A stretch of DNA of 64,000 nt from the NCBI RefSeq assembly GCF_905404315.1, contig NC_066272.1:7812001-7876000 (forward strand), in the 5' to 3' direction. Position numbers and translations under genes: made by a program. The notes below the pieces were generated by a model, which saw only the letters and a program-made list of their open reading frames with translations, was not told the DNA's origin and made no database searches. The DNA is from Leptidea sinapis. Taxonomy: Eukaryota; Arthropoda; Insecta; Lepidoptera; Pieridae. Positions within the stretch are counted from its first letter, which is position 1; each line of letters starts with the position of its first letter. Shown one piece after another: positions 10,621 through 20,924 of this stretch.

Positions 10621-10943
10621 ATTCCTGCCGCCGAATTCCACCTTCGCACGACACGCCACAAGTTAAGATATCATCCCCACCACCTGGATGTGTGGCGGTC
10701 CTCCACAGTGCGATTTTCAAGGAGCTTTCTCCCACGTGCTACAAAGCTGTGGAATGCGCTTCCTTGTGCGGTGTTTCCGGGACGATACGACGTGGGTACC
10801 TTCAAAAAAAGCGCGTACACCTTCCTTAAAGGCCGGCAACGCTCTTGTGATTCCTCTGGTGTTGCAAGAGAATGTGGGCGGCGGTGAACACTTAACACCA
10901 GGCGACCCGTACGCTCGTTTGTCCTCCTATTCCATAAAAAAAA
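10621..10943 (+). mobile_element. LINE-B 3' end (reference copy)
   Basis: This is the best LINE-B end in the window. It encodes RSSTVRFSRSFLPRATKLWN, LPCAVFPGRYDVGTFKK and FLKGRQRS, the extreme C-terminus of a jockey-like LINE protein. A 3' UTR with GGCGACCCGTACGCTCG and an A tail at 10935-10943 follow. The coding piece runs open for over 60 codons. Copies or parts occur at 176, 5358, 29514, 46191, 48945 and 52316. Confidence 0.75.
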
Positions 10944-10944
10944 C

Positions 10945-11400
10945 TGTTTTTGAATAAACTAATTGTTTACTTTATATAATGCATGTTCTCTGTGTACTAA
11001 AATATTACGTGCGATGTGCACCTCTGTGCAATTTAATCATAACACTGTTTACATATACTGTGAGCAATCATCAAAATTACGGCGCTTTTGGTCTTTTGAG
11101 CCTTTGAATGGAGAATGTGAATGGAGGCTTGCGGTTTGTGTCACTGAAGTGTAATGACGAGATGTATCTCACACTAATGGAATATGTAGTACTGTGTACT
11201 GAAGGGGACTGATCTTAATACTGCTTTGATCTGCAAACATTTTCATTTATAATAATTATCTTTTTAACTTTGAAAATATGTTTAAACCACGGAGATCAAA
11301 AATTGAAAAATGTTGATATATTCAAGTTGGCGGCAATGTTAGCATTAAAATTACTCCAATCATTGCTTTTAAAGTAGATGTAAAACAATAAGATTTTATT
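10945..11400. other. Unassigned sequence
   Basis: No recognised gene or repeat; open frames are short and lack motifs. Confidence 0.4.
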
Positions 11401-11520
11401 CAATTTATTACTTACACAAATTAAATTAATAATCAAAATGAATGTACGATGTGGGACTCGAATGCGCGAACTCTCGCGTGCCGTGCGAGCGCTCTTCCAT
11501 GGAGCCAACCGTTCGAGTAA
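11400..11520 (-). mobile_element. tRNA-like SINE/MITE, family E copy 1
   Basis: On the minus strand 11514-11444 folds as a tRNA-like cloverleaf with a GAACGGT acceptor, a D arm (GGCTCCATGG), an anticodon stem CTCGC/GCGAG and a T arm ATTCGAGTCCC. The acceptor's 3' side has drifted. It is followed by the family E arm starting TTTAATTTGTGTAA. It is more likely a repeat head than a working tRNA, because near-identical heads recur at 31028, 54736 and 63553. Confidence 0.7.
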
Positions 11521-11650
11521 CGTAAAGTTCATTAGTGTGTTCTGCTGCCTTTGGTTGAATTATTATAGTACATGGAAAATAAGACGACGAATGTTTCTTT
11601 TTACAGATGTTGTTATGTAATGGCTGCTACAATTTCTTTACATTTGAAGT

Positions 11651-11835
11651 CATCTATATTATAAATGTGAATGTAAGTTTGTTTGATACGCTTTTATGCC
11701 AGAGTTACTGTACCAATTTTGATGAAATTTGGTACAGCGATAGCCTAAAGTTTGGGAAAGGACGTATTTTATCCCGGAAAAACCGTGAATCCCGCGGGGT
11801 TTGTGAAAAACTGAAATCACGTCGATGGGCTATAA
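11651..11835 (+). mobile_element. Helitron 5' fragment
   Basis: Begins near TCTATATTATAAATGTGAAT and contains ATGAAATTTGGTACAGCGAT and TTATCCCGGAAAAACC, words shared, in the opposite strand, with the short Helitron at 13770-14087. The 3' CTAG end was not found. Confidence 0.55.
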
Positions 11836-11854
11836 ATATTTATTGGTATAGACC

Positions 11855-12010
11855 ATAGGTTCTCAACGTGGGCGATAACGACCCCTTGTGGGCGTTTGAG
11901 ACTTTCGGGGGGCAGTAGAAGACCCAGAGAAAATTAGGGGGCATTGAGATGGCGCAGATGGGGCGTGGGTAGATTAAAAATATAGTCCGAAAAGGCAAAA
12001 AAATACACGC
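11855..12010. mobile_element. Possible hAT-type DNA transposon end
   Basis: GGTTCTCAACGTGGGCGATA followed by alternating G- and C-rich words resembles the terminal repeats of some animal hAT elements. No matching inverted end and no 8-bp duplication were found, so this is tentative. Confidence 0.25.
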
Positions 12011-12479
12011 TAATCACGTACTAAAGTAAAATAAAAATTAATATCGTTTAATTTTTGTTATTGTAGGTATTGTAATCATTTTTATCACGTGTGCACTTAT
12101 TTTGGTAGGAAGAGCAATGGATTAAAATTATTAAAATCATCATTACTAAAAACTATAAAATAAAAAGTACTACAATCGAGGTTTAAATACAGAGATTAAG
12201 ATTATATAAATTTTAATTTCCAAAAGATACTTAATATTTGTTGAAATTATAATAAAACAAACATACACAAAACATTAATTAATAATTATTAATCGATGTT
12301 TTGTGTGTGTTTATAATCCAAAACTGGCAAGCGAACCGGTTTGGGGCGCGGTCAACCCCTACCATAAAATTTCAGATTTATTTCACTAAAATGGCTTATT
12401 CCGAATGGTTTTTATTATTTCAAGATTAAATAGATTAAATTATGTTATTTTTTTGTTCGTCAGTATCTTCGGGGCATTC

Positions 12480-12600
12480 GGGAGTCAGCAAGTGACGTAC
12501 GTGGGTCGACAGGTCTGAGCCCGCACTCTGCTCCCGCGTCGCCCTTGCCCCCGCGCGGCGTCCGCCCTTACCTTTCGCACCGGGTCTTATAAACGAGTCA
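12480..12600. other. GC-rich island in AT-rich sequence
   Basis: About 100 bases are markedly GC-rich (for example CCCGCGTCGCCCTTGCCCCC), with several CG dinucleotides, in an AT-rich setting. No open frame or promoter motif was assigned. Confidence 0.5.
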
Positions 12601-13330
12601 CTGCATGTTTATCTTATTCCTGTCGTTACATGTTAAATATCTCCAACCTATATTAAGATCTGATGATCTAATGTTTGTTCATTTTATTATCATTAGCATT
12701 ATCGAACATAACCAACGATGATATGATAGAAGAGATAGAGACAGGACGATACGAGATGGAATATCAAAAGTGTGTAGGCAGCAGTTTTCACTTTAATCAA
12801 TGTCACAGAATAATTTAGAGTGTATACAACTTAGATAATTTATACGTCTAGATACTGTCTCTTGCCGATCGACAACGGATAAAAACAGGCCAGGAATATT
12901 AGTTTAGTGTGCGTGACTTGCGAATTGTATGACACTTCGTGTTGGTGTGCGTGCATTGCTCAAAATAGAGCTTAACTCTAACTTATGGAGAGGAGAGTCA
13001 TCTGGGTATAAGAAAAAGTGTTCGTCAAAATGCATTAAAATAGGGTGGCGCCACAGTAGCATCAGAGTAAATCTTAAAAGAAGCGGCAAATATAAAATAA
13101 TACTAATCACTCTAGGTGTACGTGTCCCTGTTATAATGCTTAAAGGATTTATTTATAATAAAATAAATATAGTATTTTGTACAACGTAAGTTGTTGAAAT
13201 TCTCAATAATTAACGAAAATAATATTCAATATTTTTAACTCGAGATACTTCAATTCGTATGCAATATCGTATACAATATCACTATACTTCATATTCATTC
13301 ACTTTTTCAACTTTTCTCCCATAAGAGATA
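12600..13330. other. Unassigned sequence with an 86-codon open frame
   Basis: A plus open frame at 12929-13189 is free of stops but has no recognised motif. It is basic at its C-terminal half and ends in low-complexity AT-rich sequence. It is probably spurious. Confidence 0.3.
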
Positions 13331-13332
13331 AA

Positions 13333-13511
13333 TCTGGGCAAATGAGACTTAACATCTTATGTCTCAAGGTGACGAGCGCAGTTGTAGTGCCGCTCAGAAT
13401 TTTTGGGTTTTTCAATAATCTTGAGCGGCACTACATTGTAATGGGCGGGGCGCATCATTTACCATCAGCTGAACGTCTGGCTCGTCTCGTCCCTTATTTT
13501 CATTAAAAAAA
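13333..13511 (+). mobile_element. Family A repeat, 5'-truncated
   Basis: Starts within the element at CTGGGCAAATGAGACTTAAC and runs to CCCTTATTTTCATTA plus an A run. The left-hand truncation with an intact A-tailed end is the pattern of target-primed retroposition. Confidence 0.9.
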
Positions 13512-13769
13512 GGTAATAATTAAATAGCTGATAAAAACTTAAGCTCTTTAAAAGTTCAATTAAGCCAATATTTCTATGAAGCAACGTTGAATAAAGGATC
13601 AGTAAAATAAATGCTTTTATTACAATTAAAGAATAACTTTGGAATACAACTACTACGAACGAATTCTTAAAAGGTGTTACTACAGGTCACCAAATACACA
13701 AAGCCCTATTAATGTGTCTGACTGCTAAAAATGTTTTCTATCAGTATTAGTTAAATATAAATTAACTTG

Positions 13770-14087
13770 CTAATGCTCGCGACTTCGTCCGAGTAGATAA
13801 AGTCTTTTTAAAAACAATAAGCAAGATTGGAACTGAAGATTATCTCTTGTCCTCGTTTTCGCTCCCGTTCTCAATATATTATATGAATCTTATATCGAAG
13901 ATGATTGCTATAGCACATCGATGTGAATTTCAGGAACCATAGATTTTTCCGGGATAAAATCTAGCCTATATCCTTTCCCAAGCTCTAGTCTATCGCTGTA
14001 CCAAATTTCATCCAAATCAGTTCAGTAGCTCCAGCGTAAAATCGTTATAAACAAACAGACATTAATATTTTATAATATTAGTAGGGA
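13770..14087 (-). mobile_element. Short non-autonomous Helitron
   Basis: In minus orientation it begins TCCCTACTAATATTATAAAA at 14087 and ends near 13770 in GTCGCGAGCATTAGC, a decayed version of the GC-rich Helitron 3' end. The interior contains TTTTCCGGGATAAAAT (plus strand) and ACCAAATTTCATCC, shared with 11651-11835 and 61877-62485. It has no coding capacity. Confidence 0.65.
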
Positions 14088-14212
14088 TGTAATATTTAAA
14101 AGCTGAATAGTTTTTTCTCATTTGTTTGTATTTTTGATCGCACTAATCATTGTATTTGAATAATTATTACTGTATTATGATAGCCAGATTCATGAGTACT
14201 ATGTATATCTTC

Positions 14213-14216
<4 letters not shown>

Positions 14217-14247
<31 letters not shown>
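14217..14247. repeat. (AT)n microsatellite
   Basis: A perfect run of about 15 AT dinucleotides at the edge of a possible further Helitron-like repeat (14250-14440, with GACTAGCGAAGCGGGCAAG at its right). Confidence 0.9.
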
Positions 14248-14459
14248 AGAATATATAAATGGTCTTTGTTTGAGGCTCAATCACGCCTAAACCAATGCGA
14301 TGCGAAATTTATCCTGGATGGTTTATGGCTACTTTTTTATTGTATTTGTAAGATAAATATAATTTAATTTATTTTCTTTTAAAATTCGACTAGCGAAGCG
14401 GGCAAGAACGGCCGGTTATATATATATATCACAAAGTAAAAAAAAGTCATTTACTGTCT

Positions 14460-16030
14460 CAAAACCGATTCTTTTAGTTTAGTCTTTATTTTTGATGTCA
14501 TTTCTAATACTACCACCCCTTCCGAAACAAATTGCGCTCTGAGAGAGAAGAAGTGACGCAAGTAACTCTCCCAGTTTTCTTTTTATGCGCTGTTTTATTA
14601 TTTATTTTTATTTTTTATTTTTATTGTACTGTCATTGTTACTGCTACAAAATAATCATAATCTAGTCCCAGGCTGTCCGATCACTGAGATATTCAGCCGT
14701 GGAGAAGTAGGATTTAGGATTACGAGCCATTTTGTAACAAAAAATTTAAACTGGTTAAGACTTATTATTAAGCCTACTAGAATTAGTTACAAGCAATCCC
14801 TTATTTCTAGTGTTATAATAATGAAAATCACTATTTCAAACAAAGTGTTGACGATTTTTGTGAACGTAAAGGTATTTATTACACACCTAATTTTATATGT
14901 TACACCGCACAGGTAGACTAAGTATTAATTAGCAAGAGACCGCAAACGACCCAAACTGCATAATCCATCTTTACGATTGTAATAGTTAATGAGAAATAAA
15001 ATATAAATTATTCTACAAAAAATATCGATACTTAGAATATGTTGGTTGCGGCGCAATTGTCAAGTCTCATTGTTGTAATTTTTTCCTATGGCAAAATATA
15101 GTGCAGATAGTTTCTGTAGTAATAGAGAAGTACCTAGAGACAACAGACGCATTGGTATCAGATTGGCTAATCTAATACCAATTGACTCTCGCGCCGGTTA
15201 GTAACCAATTGTCAGCGAGCACCGGTATAGTCGCACGCATGTTCATTAATAATTAATCTATGGTTAACGGTATATTCGCATCACATCAAACTACTCGGCC
15301 TACTCGGTGTAACGCAATTCATTCACCTAACGCCAAGCGAACACACACCTTACCACCAGGAGTTCTTAGAGGATTAACGGGGGCCCCAGCTGCAGACCAT
15401 CTCATTCTTGGAAAATCATATATGTCTGTCTATTGTTTCGCCATAACTTGTTTTTATTTTTAATATCATATGCTTTCCTGCGCACTCGCAAATGTGTCCG
15501 CGACACCATAATAATATTATGTCATTTCTCAAACAGAAGCCTATATTTTTTTTAATTGTCGTTGTATAGTGCGTTTCTGTTCGTGAAAATAAATAGTATA
15601 TTCTGGATAGCATTTGTTATTTAAATTTCAGATCACGGTTCAATAGTGTGTCAGATTCGAAACGAATCACTCCACTCGTGCTCGAATGAATGCATCCGGA
15701 CTGAGTTTCATTCTTTGGGAAAAATAGCCTTTTCAGTGTTATGCTACGGATGTATATTTGCCTACTCTGTGGTAATACTTTTTAACTAAACTATTGTTAC
15801 AACTTAAAAACTTATATTATTTTAATTCAAATTTGGAACGCGTTTATTTAGTTACAAATTTGATTATTTTCCGCCATTTAACATTTTTCTTTCGAGGTTA
15901 AATCACATAAATGAAATGAAGTGTAAGAAGGCATTCTGCCTTGGAGTGATTGCCCTGCACTAAGTGGGAATGGCGCCTTGGGTGATTTTCACTATTAACT
16001 CATTCTCTGTCTAAGACCATAATATATCGG
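14460..16030. other. Unassigned sequence
   Basis: No gene or repeat family recognised. Moderately GC-rich patches (15170-15240, 15340-15400) are present without open frames of note. Confidence 0.4.
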
Positions 16031-16039
16031 GACGGGCAC

Positions 16040-16276
16040 GTGTCAGATGTAAACAGGCCCGAATTTGCTCGAAAAAGTTGTATGAATTGTGAAATGAAGA
16101 TCCCTGCTTGGACTCCATCGCGTATCCGAAGCTTAGTGCTTGAATTCGATATAGAGAACATGCCTCAAATCAATCCAATTGAGTTAAAGAAAGTGGCTCG
16201 ATCAAAATACAAACTGTCCCGATACGTGGGTGAACAGTACAGAACTATGCTTTACGATTATAATAAAAAAAAATAA
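16040..16276 (+). CDS. Unidentified 79-codon open frame, possible terminal exon
   Basis: An open frame with balanced, non-repetitive composition includes PAWTPSRIRSLVLEFDIE and KYKLSRYVGEQYRTML and ends in a lysine run and TAA. It does not begin with ATG (first codon GTG at 16040), but AAACAG at about 16050-16055 could be a 3' splice site, making this a last exon. An AATAAA polyadenylation signal lies just after the stop, at about 16290. Its codon content looks more coding-like than the flanking AT-rich DNA. I do not recognise the family. It could be a captured gene piece, an unnamed transposon gene or chance. Confidence 0.3.
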   Translation: MSDVNRPEFARKSCMNCEMKIPAWTPSRIRSLVLEFDIENMPQINPIELKKVARSKYKLSRYVGEQYRTMLYDYNKKK

Positions 16277-16344
16277 AGAGCTCTGCAACAAATAAAATGG
16301 CAAAGTCTACACACACTCATTGCTCTAGAGTAGAAAAGTGATCG

Positions 16345-16690
16345 GTAAAGTGTTTGATTCTCCCATGCTACTCATGGTTTGATAGCGGGTGTCTGATAAA
16401 GCAGTCATAAAGTTTAATTTTTGTAAAAAAGCAGTGAATTATAAAGTTTATCAAGAGACTGTCTTAGAAAAAAAAAGTTGTGTTGTAAAATGTTTGAGCA
16501 ATAGGTTTTTTTAGAAAGGTCCTTGAACTTCCCAGCATGACTCCACCTGGTCGCATAGAAAAACTTCCCAAGCTTAGCTGGAAGTCAACGTTTTGAATCT
16601 TATGAAAGCTAAAAACTGGCACTCGTCTAGCCAAATCTAAGCCTAAAAAATACAGCCAGTTTTAGAAAAACACAAATCTCTAAGATTACA
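16345..16690 (+). pseudogene. Tc1/mariner transposase relic
   Basis: The plus strand shows degraded pieces in several frames: RVSDKAVIKFNFC and NYKVYQE, then sequence colinear with the relic at 47815-48130 (TATCAAGAGACTG, CTCCACCTGGTCGCA). The latter is the region of the second catalytic Asp. It is heavily mutated, and no TIRs were found. Confidence 0.5.
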
Positions 16691-16784
16691 TAACGTTAAA
16701 CGGTTCATTTTTAGATATACGCGAATTACCTTAAGCATTTTTTGGCATTTACGTTGTTGAACATTGTTCATAGTAATTTATTGA

Positions 16785-16945
16785 ATTAGGCGTTATTTTG
16801 CGGAAATCCATAATTGTTGTGCCTGATGCGTCATGTAGAGGCGAAATACGTGCCGAATTGATTGAAGACGAATCTTAGCGGAATTTACACTCAAGAAGGC
16901 TCACAACATTTGAATATTTGTTCATAGTATTCTTTGTGAATATTT
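16785..16945 (+). repeat. Family G repeat, copy 1
   Basis: Contains TTTGCGGAAATCCATAATTG and CATGTAGAGGCGAAATACGT, then CGAATTGATTGAAGACGAAT. Related copies lie at 38160-38420, 38785-38963 and (fragment, minus) 53475-53515. Type is unknown and it is non-coding. Confidence 0.6.
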
Positions 16946-16999
16946 TTTTATAATCTTTATTTATTCGTAGAGGGTTTGATCATAGAGTGCCTCCTCTAT

Positions 17000-17460
17000 A
17001 ACATAGTACAAACAAACCGCTTTCATATTATCGCCTACCTAAACCTGCTTCTTCTGCTAAAGCTTCCTCCGAAAGGGGGAACTTTTATATAAGATTCATA
17101 TATTATCTTCTATTTTATTCTTTCAGCCTCTATTCGGATACATTCCACCATTATATGGTATGCATCATCAATTCTACATATAAAGGTGAGGTTATTTAAC
17201 CCATAAGATACGCAAAGTTATTGAGTGGAATATGTCCGGATTGTAGTTATAAAGCTTTAACAATATCATATCTGGTCATAATATTAAGGTTTTTTAGGTA
17301 AAAAATATGAGTAGTTATACTTGATTGTATTGTTTCAAACCAAATAGCTTTGGTTTGTGATCTTTCATCAAAGTAGTCATTCTTTATTTTCTTATATTGG
17401 TCTCGAATGCTTTGTTAACATTTCAGTATGAAAAGTTATATATGAAAAGATTATGCCATC
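17000..17460. other. Unassigned AT-rich sequence
   Basis: Nothing recognised before the duplicated segment. Confidence 0.4.
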
Positions 17461-17464
17461 TTGG

Positions 17465-18235
17465 TAAATTAAGGTGTCTTTACAAATTTCATTAATTATT
17501 TCATCGATATGTTCTAGAAAATTGAAAATTTGTGGATTTATTCCAAAACAACAAAAGATACAACATCATTGTTGGTGGCTCCTTTTAATCATGAAACGCC
17601 TGTAGTAGGAGGCCTCGCTTCTCCACAGCAAAAACGGAGAAATAATATATTAACAAGTAAGTATATACATAAGTATTAATACTAAATGTATCGAATATTA
17701 ACTAAAAATAATAAGATGAATATTAACATTATTAAAGTTGATTGGTATGGGTATTATATTAAACATTATTATTGATAACATCTACAGAATATTTCGTTTA
17801 AAAGACGGTCAAATAAGACGTCAGCTCGAATGTGCCTCTTTTGAAAGCTCTTTTGTATATCTTGTGACAAATTTACATTCAAGAGGTGAGTCTACGGTCT
17901 GTGTAGTTGGTCGACGCAGGTGTTATAACTCTCACTCGGGGAACATGAAAGATGGATCTTCTGAAACACGCCGCGCCTGACATATTACAATGGCATGAAA
18001 CTATATCTCAAAGTTCTCAGGTATTTCGACATCTGATATGTACAAAACTAAATCTGATTTATATAATGTATTCATAATGTTTTCAGGAGGGACTTGAGGC
18101 GCGGAGAATGTATAAAGTACTATCTTGTCGCCTCAATAGGGCTACTGGCAACCCAAGCACTGGCAGATATTTCGGTCAACGGATCAGCCTAGCTATCCAA
18201 CGTGGAAATGCTGCCAGTATTCTTAAATGATTCAT
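17465..18235 (+). repeat. Direct segmental duplication, copy 1
   Basis: About 770 bases closely matching 19765-20490. Sharp blocks such as TTTAAAAGACGGTCAAATAA and TCGGGGAACATGAAAGATGG are identical. Differences include small indels and point changes spread along the length. The copy includes a likely intron, so it was copied as DNA, not from spliced RNA. Confidence 0.9.
17952..18230 (+). CDS. Unidentified two-exon gene or gene fragment, open
   Basis: An ATG at 17952 opens a 23-codon exon (MDLLKHAAPDILQWHETISQ...) ending in CAG at 18020. A 66-base intron follows, with GTATTT at its start and TGTTTTCAG at its end. The second exon, 18087-18230, has 47 sense codons, including GRYFGQRISLAIQRGNAA, and ends in TGA. 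Exon phases agree (0/0), intron size suits an insect, and the whole frame is open. An in-frame stop lies two codons before the ATG, so this may be the true start or a fragment with upstream exons. The protein is not recognised and has no membrane segment. The second copy at 20227 is broken. Confidence 0.4.
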
Positions 18236-18420
18236 AATAGTTTTATTTTAATGTAATCATAGTATTGTAAATATAGGTAAACCTATATATACCTATAGAT
18301 TTATTTTGTATGAATATTTTTTTTATCATCTATTTAATATGGTAAATAAAAGTTTCCTTATATTTTTATCAAAATAAGTTACGACCCTTTTTGTGAGAAA
18401 AAGTATTCTTGATTAAATGC

Positions 18421-18630
18421 AAAATTCAGAGCGGCATCCCGATTTCGATGACTTTGGTACTTAGATGTTATGTCTCATTAGCTCCGTAATTTCACTAGCT
18501 ACGGCACTTTTTCAGGCCGAAATACAAAAATTTCGTTTAGAGACAAAAATGATTGCACATCACTGCTTCGCGACAGGAGGCGCTACTAGTACACACCTAG
18601 CCGCTATTCTCTGCAATAAAGCCTCCAAAT
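18421..18630 (-). mobile_element. Family A repeat, old and diverged
   Basis: The order of landmarks matches family A in minus orientation: TTCAGAGCGGCA, TAATTTCACTAGCTACGGC, CATCACTGCTTCGCGAC, then AAAGCCTCC. There are many substitutions. Confidence 0.6.
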
Positions 18631-18639
18631 TTGTATACA

Positions 18640-19230
18640 AGTAAGAAAGAATCCTATTTAACACTTTTATGGCATTCGTTTTGATTGTTGTAACATTATT
18701 GTAACCACCCATGTATGATATCACAAAGTTAAAAATATAGTAAGAAACATATACATACTTGGAAGGTACTTCAAATTTTTATGTTCTTGGGGGCCATCAA
18801 TGTACCCTTAAAACTCTATGTATAAGTATATAATTCTAAGCTTTAAATCGGACTCAAAATAAATAATGAGCATTTGCCTTTTCTTTAAATAAGTTTAAAT
18901 ATAATATTAAAAAGCTTAGCTCATGCACAGATAAAATAAATTCGTAAATGCAATTGGCTCTAGGTGTTCTCCTGCAGATGTATTGTGTCAATAAGATTTA
19001 TACGTGCATTTTTTTAAATAGTATTTGTGTATTAGTCCTTAGTAAGCATACGTAAATTATATTCATGAGTTGAGTTTGTTTTGTATGTTTTGATAGTGAG
19101 ACCAATAAAGCAATTTAATTTACATTAAATGCTGCTTGAAAGTTAGTTTAAGCTATGGTTTCACAAACCTCTATCAAAAACCTTAATGATATATGATCAC
19201 AGAATAGAATTGTAAATTGTTACCGTATCT
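18640..19230. other. Unassigned AT-rich sequence
   Basis: No coding or repeat signal recognised. Confidence 0.4.
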
Positions 19231-19400
19231 TTATATATAAAAATGAATTGCTGTTCGTTAGTCTCGCTAAAACTCGAGAACAGCCGGACCGATTTGGCTA
19301 ATTTTGGTCTTGAATTATTTGTTTGTCCAGAGAAGGTTTAAGAGGTGAATAAATAGGAAAATGCAGCTAAATTAAATAAAAACAACAAATTTGTTTTTCC
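19231..19400 (+). mobile_element. Helitron-like 5' fragment
   Basis: Starts TCTTTATATATAAAAATGAA and includes CTCGAGAACAGCCGGACCGA, the layout of lepidopteran Helitron 5' ends. No 3' CTAG end was identified. Confidence 0.4.
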
Positions 19401-19524
19401 TTTGATGTGTCCATACATAATTTCTATGAGAGAATTTATTGACGCACGGTTTGACAGTTCTGCTGTGAAACAATTTCATTACTACAGCAGGGTGCTTATT
19501 TTATGAAGTAATTTTTGATATTTT

Positions 19525-19585
19525 TTATACTTTTACACAAATTATCTAAACCCCAAACTGGGCAAGGTTTGTACTACAGTAGAAT
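19525..19585 (-). mobile_element. Family J SINE tail fragment
   Basis: TTTTACACAAATTATCT followed by CCCCAAACT matches the tail of the SINE at 33720 and 42932. Confidence 0.5.
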
Positions 19586-19764
19586 GTCATTGCAGTACAA
19601 TATTGGAAAGAAGAATTTATTTTACTATCAGTCTGCATGTACTTATCTATAATGCCCTATTTCCAAGTACGACATGTGCGACATGATAAAAAAATATATA
19701 TTTTTATATAGGTGGTGGCCATTTTGGATGTTAGACCTTTTAGTTTTAATAGTTGACAATATAT

Positions 19765-20490
19765 TAGTAAATAAAGGTCCCTTTACAAAATTCATTGACT
19801 ATTACATTGATACCTACTAGACTATTCAAAATCGTTTATTGGAATAAATACAAAAAGACACAACATCATTGTTGGGATCATGAAACGCCTCACACCTGCA
19901 GTAGAAGTCCTCACTCCTCCACAGCAAAAACGGAGAAATAATATATTAACAAGTAATTATATACATAAGTATTAACACTAAATGTATCGACTATTAATTA
20001 AAAATAATAAGATCTTATCGGAATAGGATCGTATTAAACATTATTATTGATAACATCTACATAATATTTCGTTTAAAAGACGGTCAAATAAGACGTCAGT
20101 TCGAATGTGCCTTTTTTGAAAGCTCTTTTGTATATCTTGTGACAAATTTACATTCAAGAGGTGACTCTACGGTCTGTGTAGTTGGTCGACGCAGGTGTTA
20201 TAACTCTCACTCGGGGAACATGAAAGATGGATCTTCTGAAACACGCCGCGCCTGACATATTACAATGGCATGAAACTATATCTCAAAGTTCTCAGGTATT
20301 TCGACAGCTGATATGTACAAAATTAAATCTGATTTATACAATGTTTTTAAAATATAATGTTTTCAGGAGGGCCTTGAGGCGCGGTGAATGTATAAAGTAC
20401 TATCTTGTCGCCTTAATAGCAGCTATTTCGGGTAACGGATCCGCCTAGCTATCCAACGTGTAAATGGTGCCAGTATTCTTGGTACGGTTC
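19765..20490 (+). repeat. Direct segmental duplication, copy 2
   Basis: Second copy of 17465-18235, about 2.3 kb downstream in the same orientation. The left part keeps an open ATGAAACGCCTCACACCTG stretch that is deleted in copy 1. The right part has lost about 25 bases relative to copy 1. Confidence 0.9.
20227..20448 (+). pseudogene. Broken copy of the two-exon open frame
   Basis: The first exon (20227-20295) and both splice sites match copy 1, and the intron is 20296-20366. In the second exon the seventh codon, AGA in copy 1, is TGA here, and a deletion follows near 20420. A read-through of the intron gives a longer open frame, but that is not the conserved structure. Confidence 0.5.
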
Positions 20491-20514
20491 ATAACATCCA
20501 GCACCTTCTACTGA

Positions 20515-20803
20515 AACTAATATAAATGATGATAAAAGTGAGATAAGCATAGATGAAATAGTGAAAGCATTGAAATGTATGAGATTAGGTAAGGCTGCAG
20601 GGTATGACAGGATTACCGTCGAGATGCTGAGGGCTGGACTGGGCATAGTGGCTAGCCAGCTGTATCGCCTTTTCAATTAGTGCTGGCAAAATGGGCAAGT
20701 ACCGGGAGACTGGTGCAAAGCTGTAATAGTGCCATTGTATAAGGGAAAAGGTTCACGGCAGGAGTGCAGAAATTACCGAGGTATAAGTCTTCTCAGCGTC
20801 TAG
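20515..20803 (+). pseudogene. LINE reverse transcriptase fragment (same family as 43.0-44.5 kb)
   Basis: The plus strand encodes KALKCMRLGKAAGYDRI, then VPGDWCKAVIVPLYKGKGS and NYRGISLLSV, matching RT motifs 0-1 of the LINE at 43030-44457. An in-frame TAG follows QLYRLFN. It covers only the N-terminal edge of the RT domain and stops abruptly at a Helitron fragment. Confidence 0.8.
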
Positions 20804-20805
20804 AT

Positions 20806-20921
20806 GTAGGGCGATTCTCAAACCTACCCGATATGCACACAAAATATCATAAAAATCGGTTCAAGCGTTTCGGAGGGGTTTCGAAACAAACACCATAAAA
20901 CGAGAATTTTTATATATTAGA
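20806..20921 (-). mobile_element. Helitron 5' end fragment
   Basis: In minus orientation it starts TCTAATATATAAAAATTCTC near 20921 and includes CCTCCGAAACGCTTGAACCG, like the full short Helitron at 30243-30561. It is cut off at about 20806 by the LINE fragment. Confidence 0.6.
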
Positions 20922-20924
20922 TGA

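Noticed and set aside
11855..12360. A complete hAT element
   Set aside because: Only one end looks like a hAT terminus; the possible other end near 12340 does not form an inverted match.
17738..17980. 80-codon plus open frame in copy 1 of the duplication
   Set aside because: Not preserved as an open frame from the same start in copy 2 and in a different frame from the spliced product; GTGAGT at about 17886 could instead be a splice donor.
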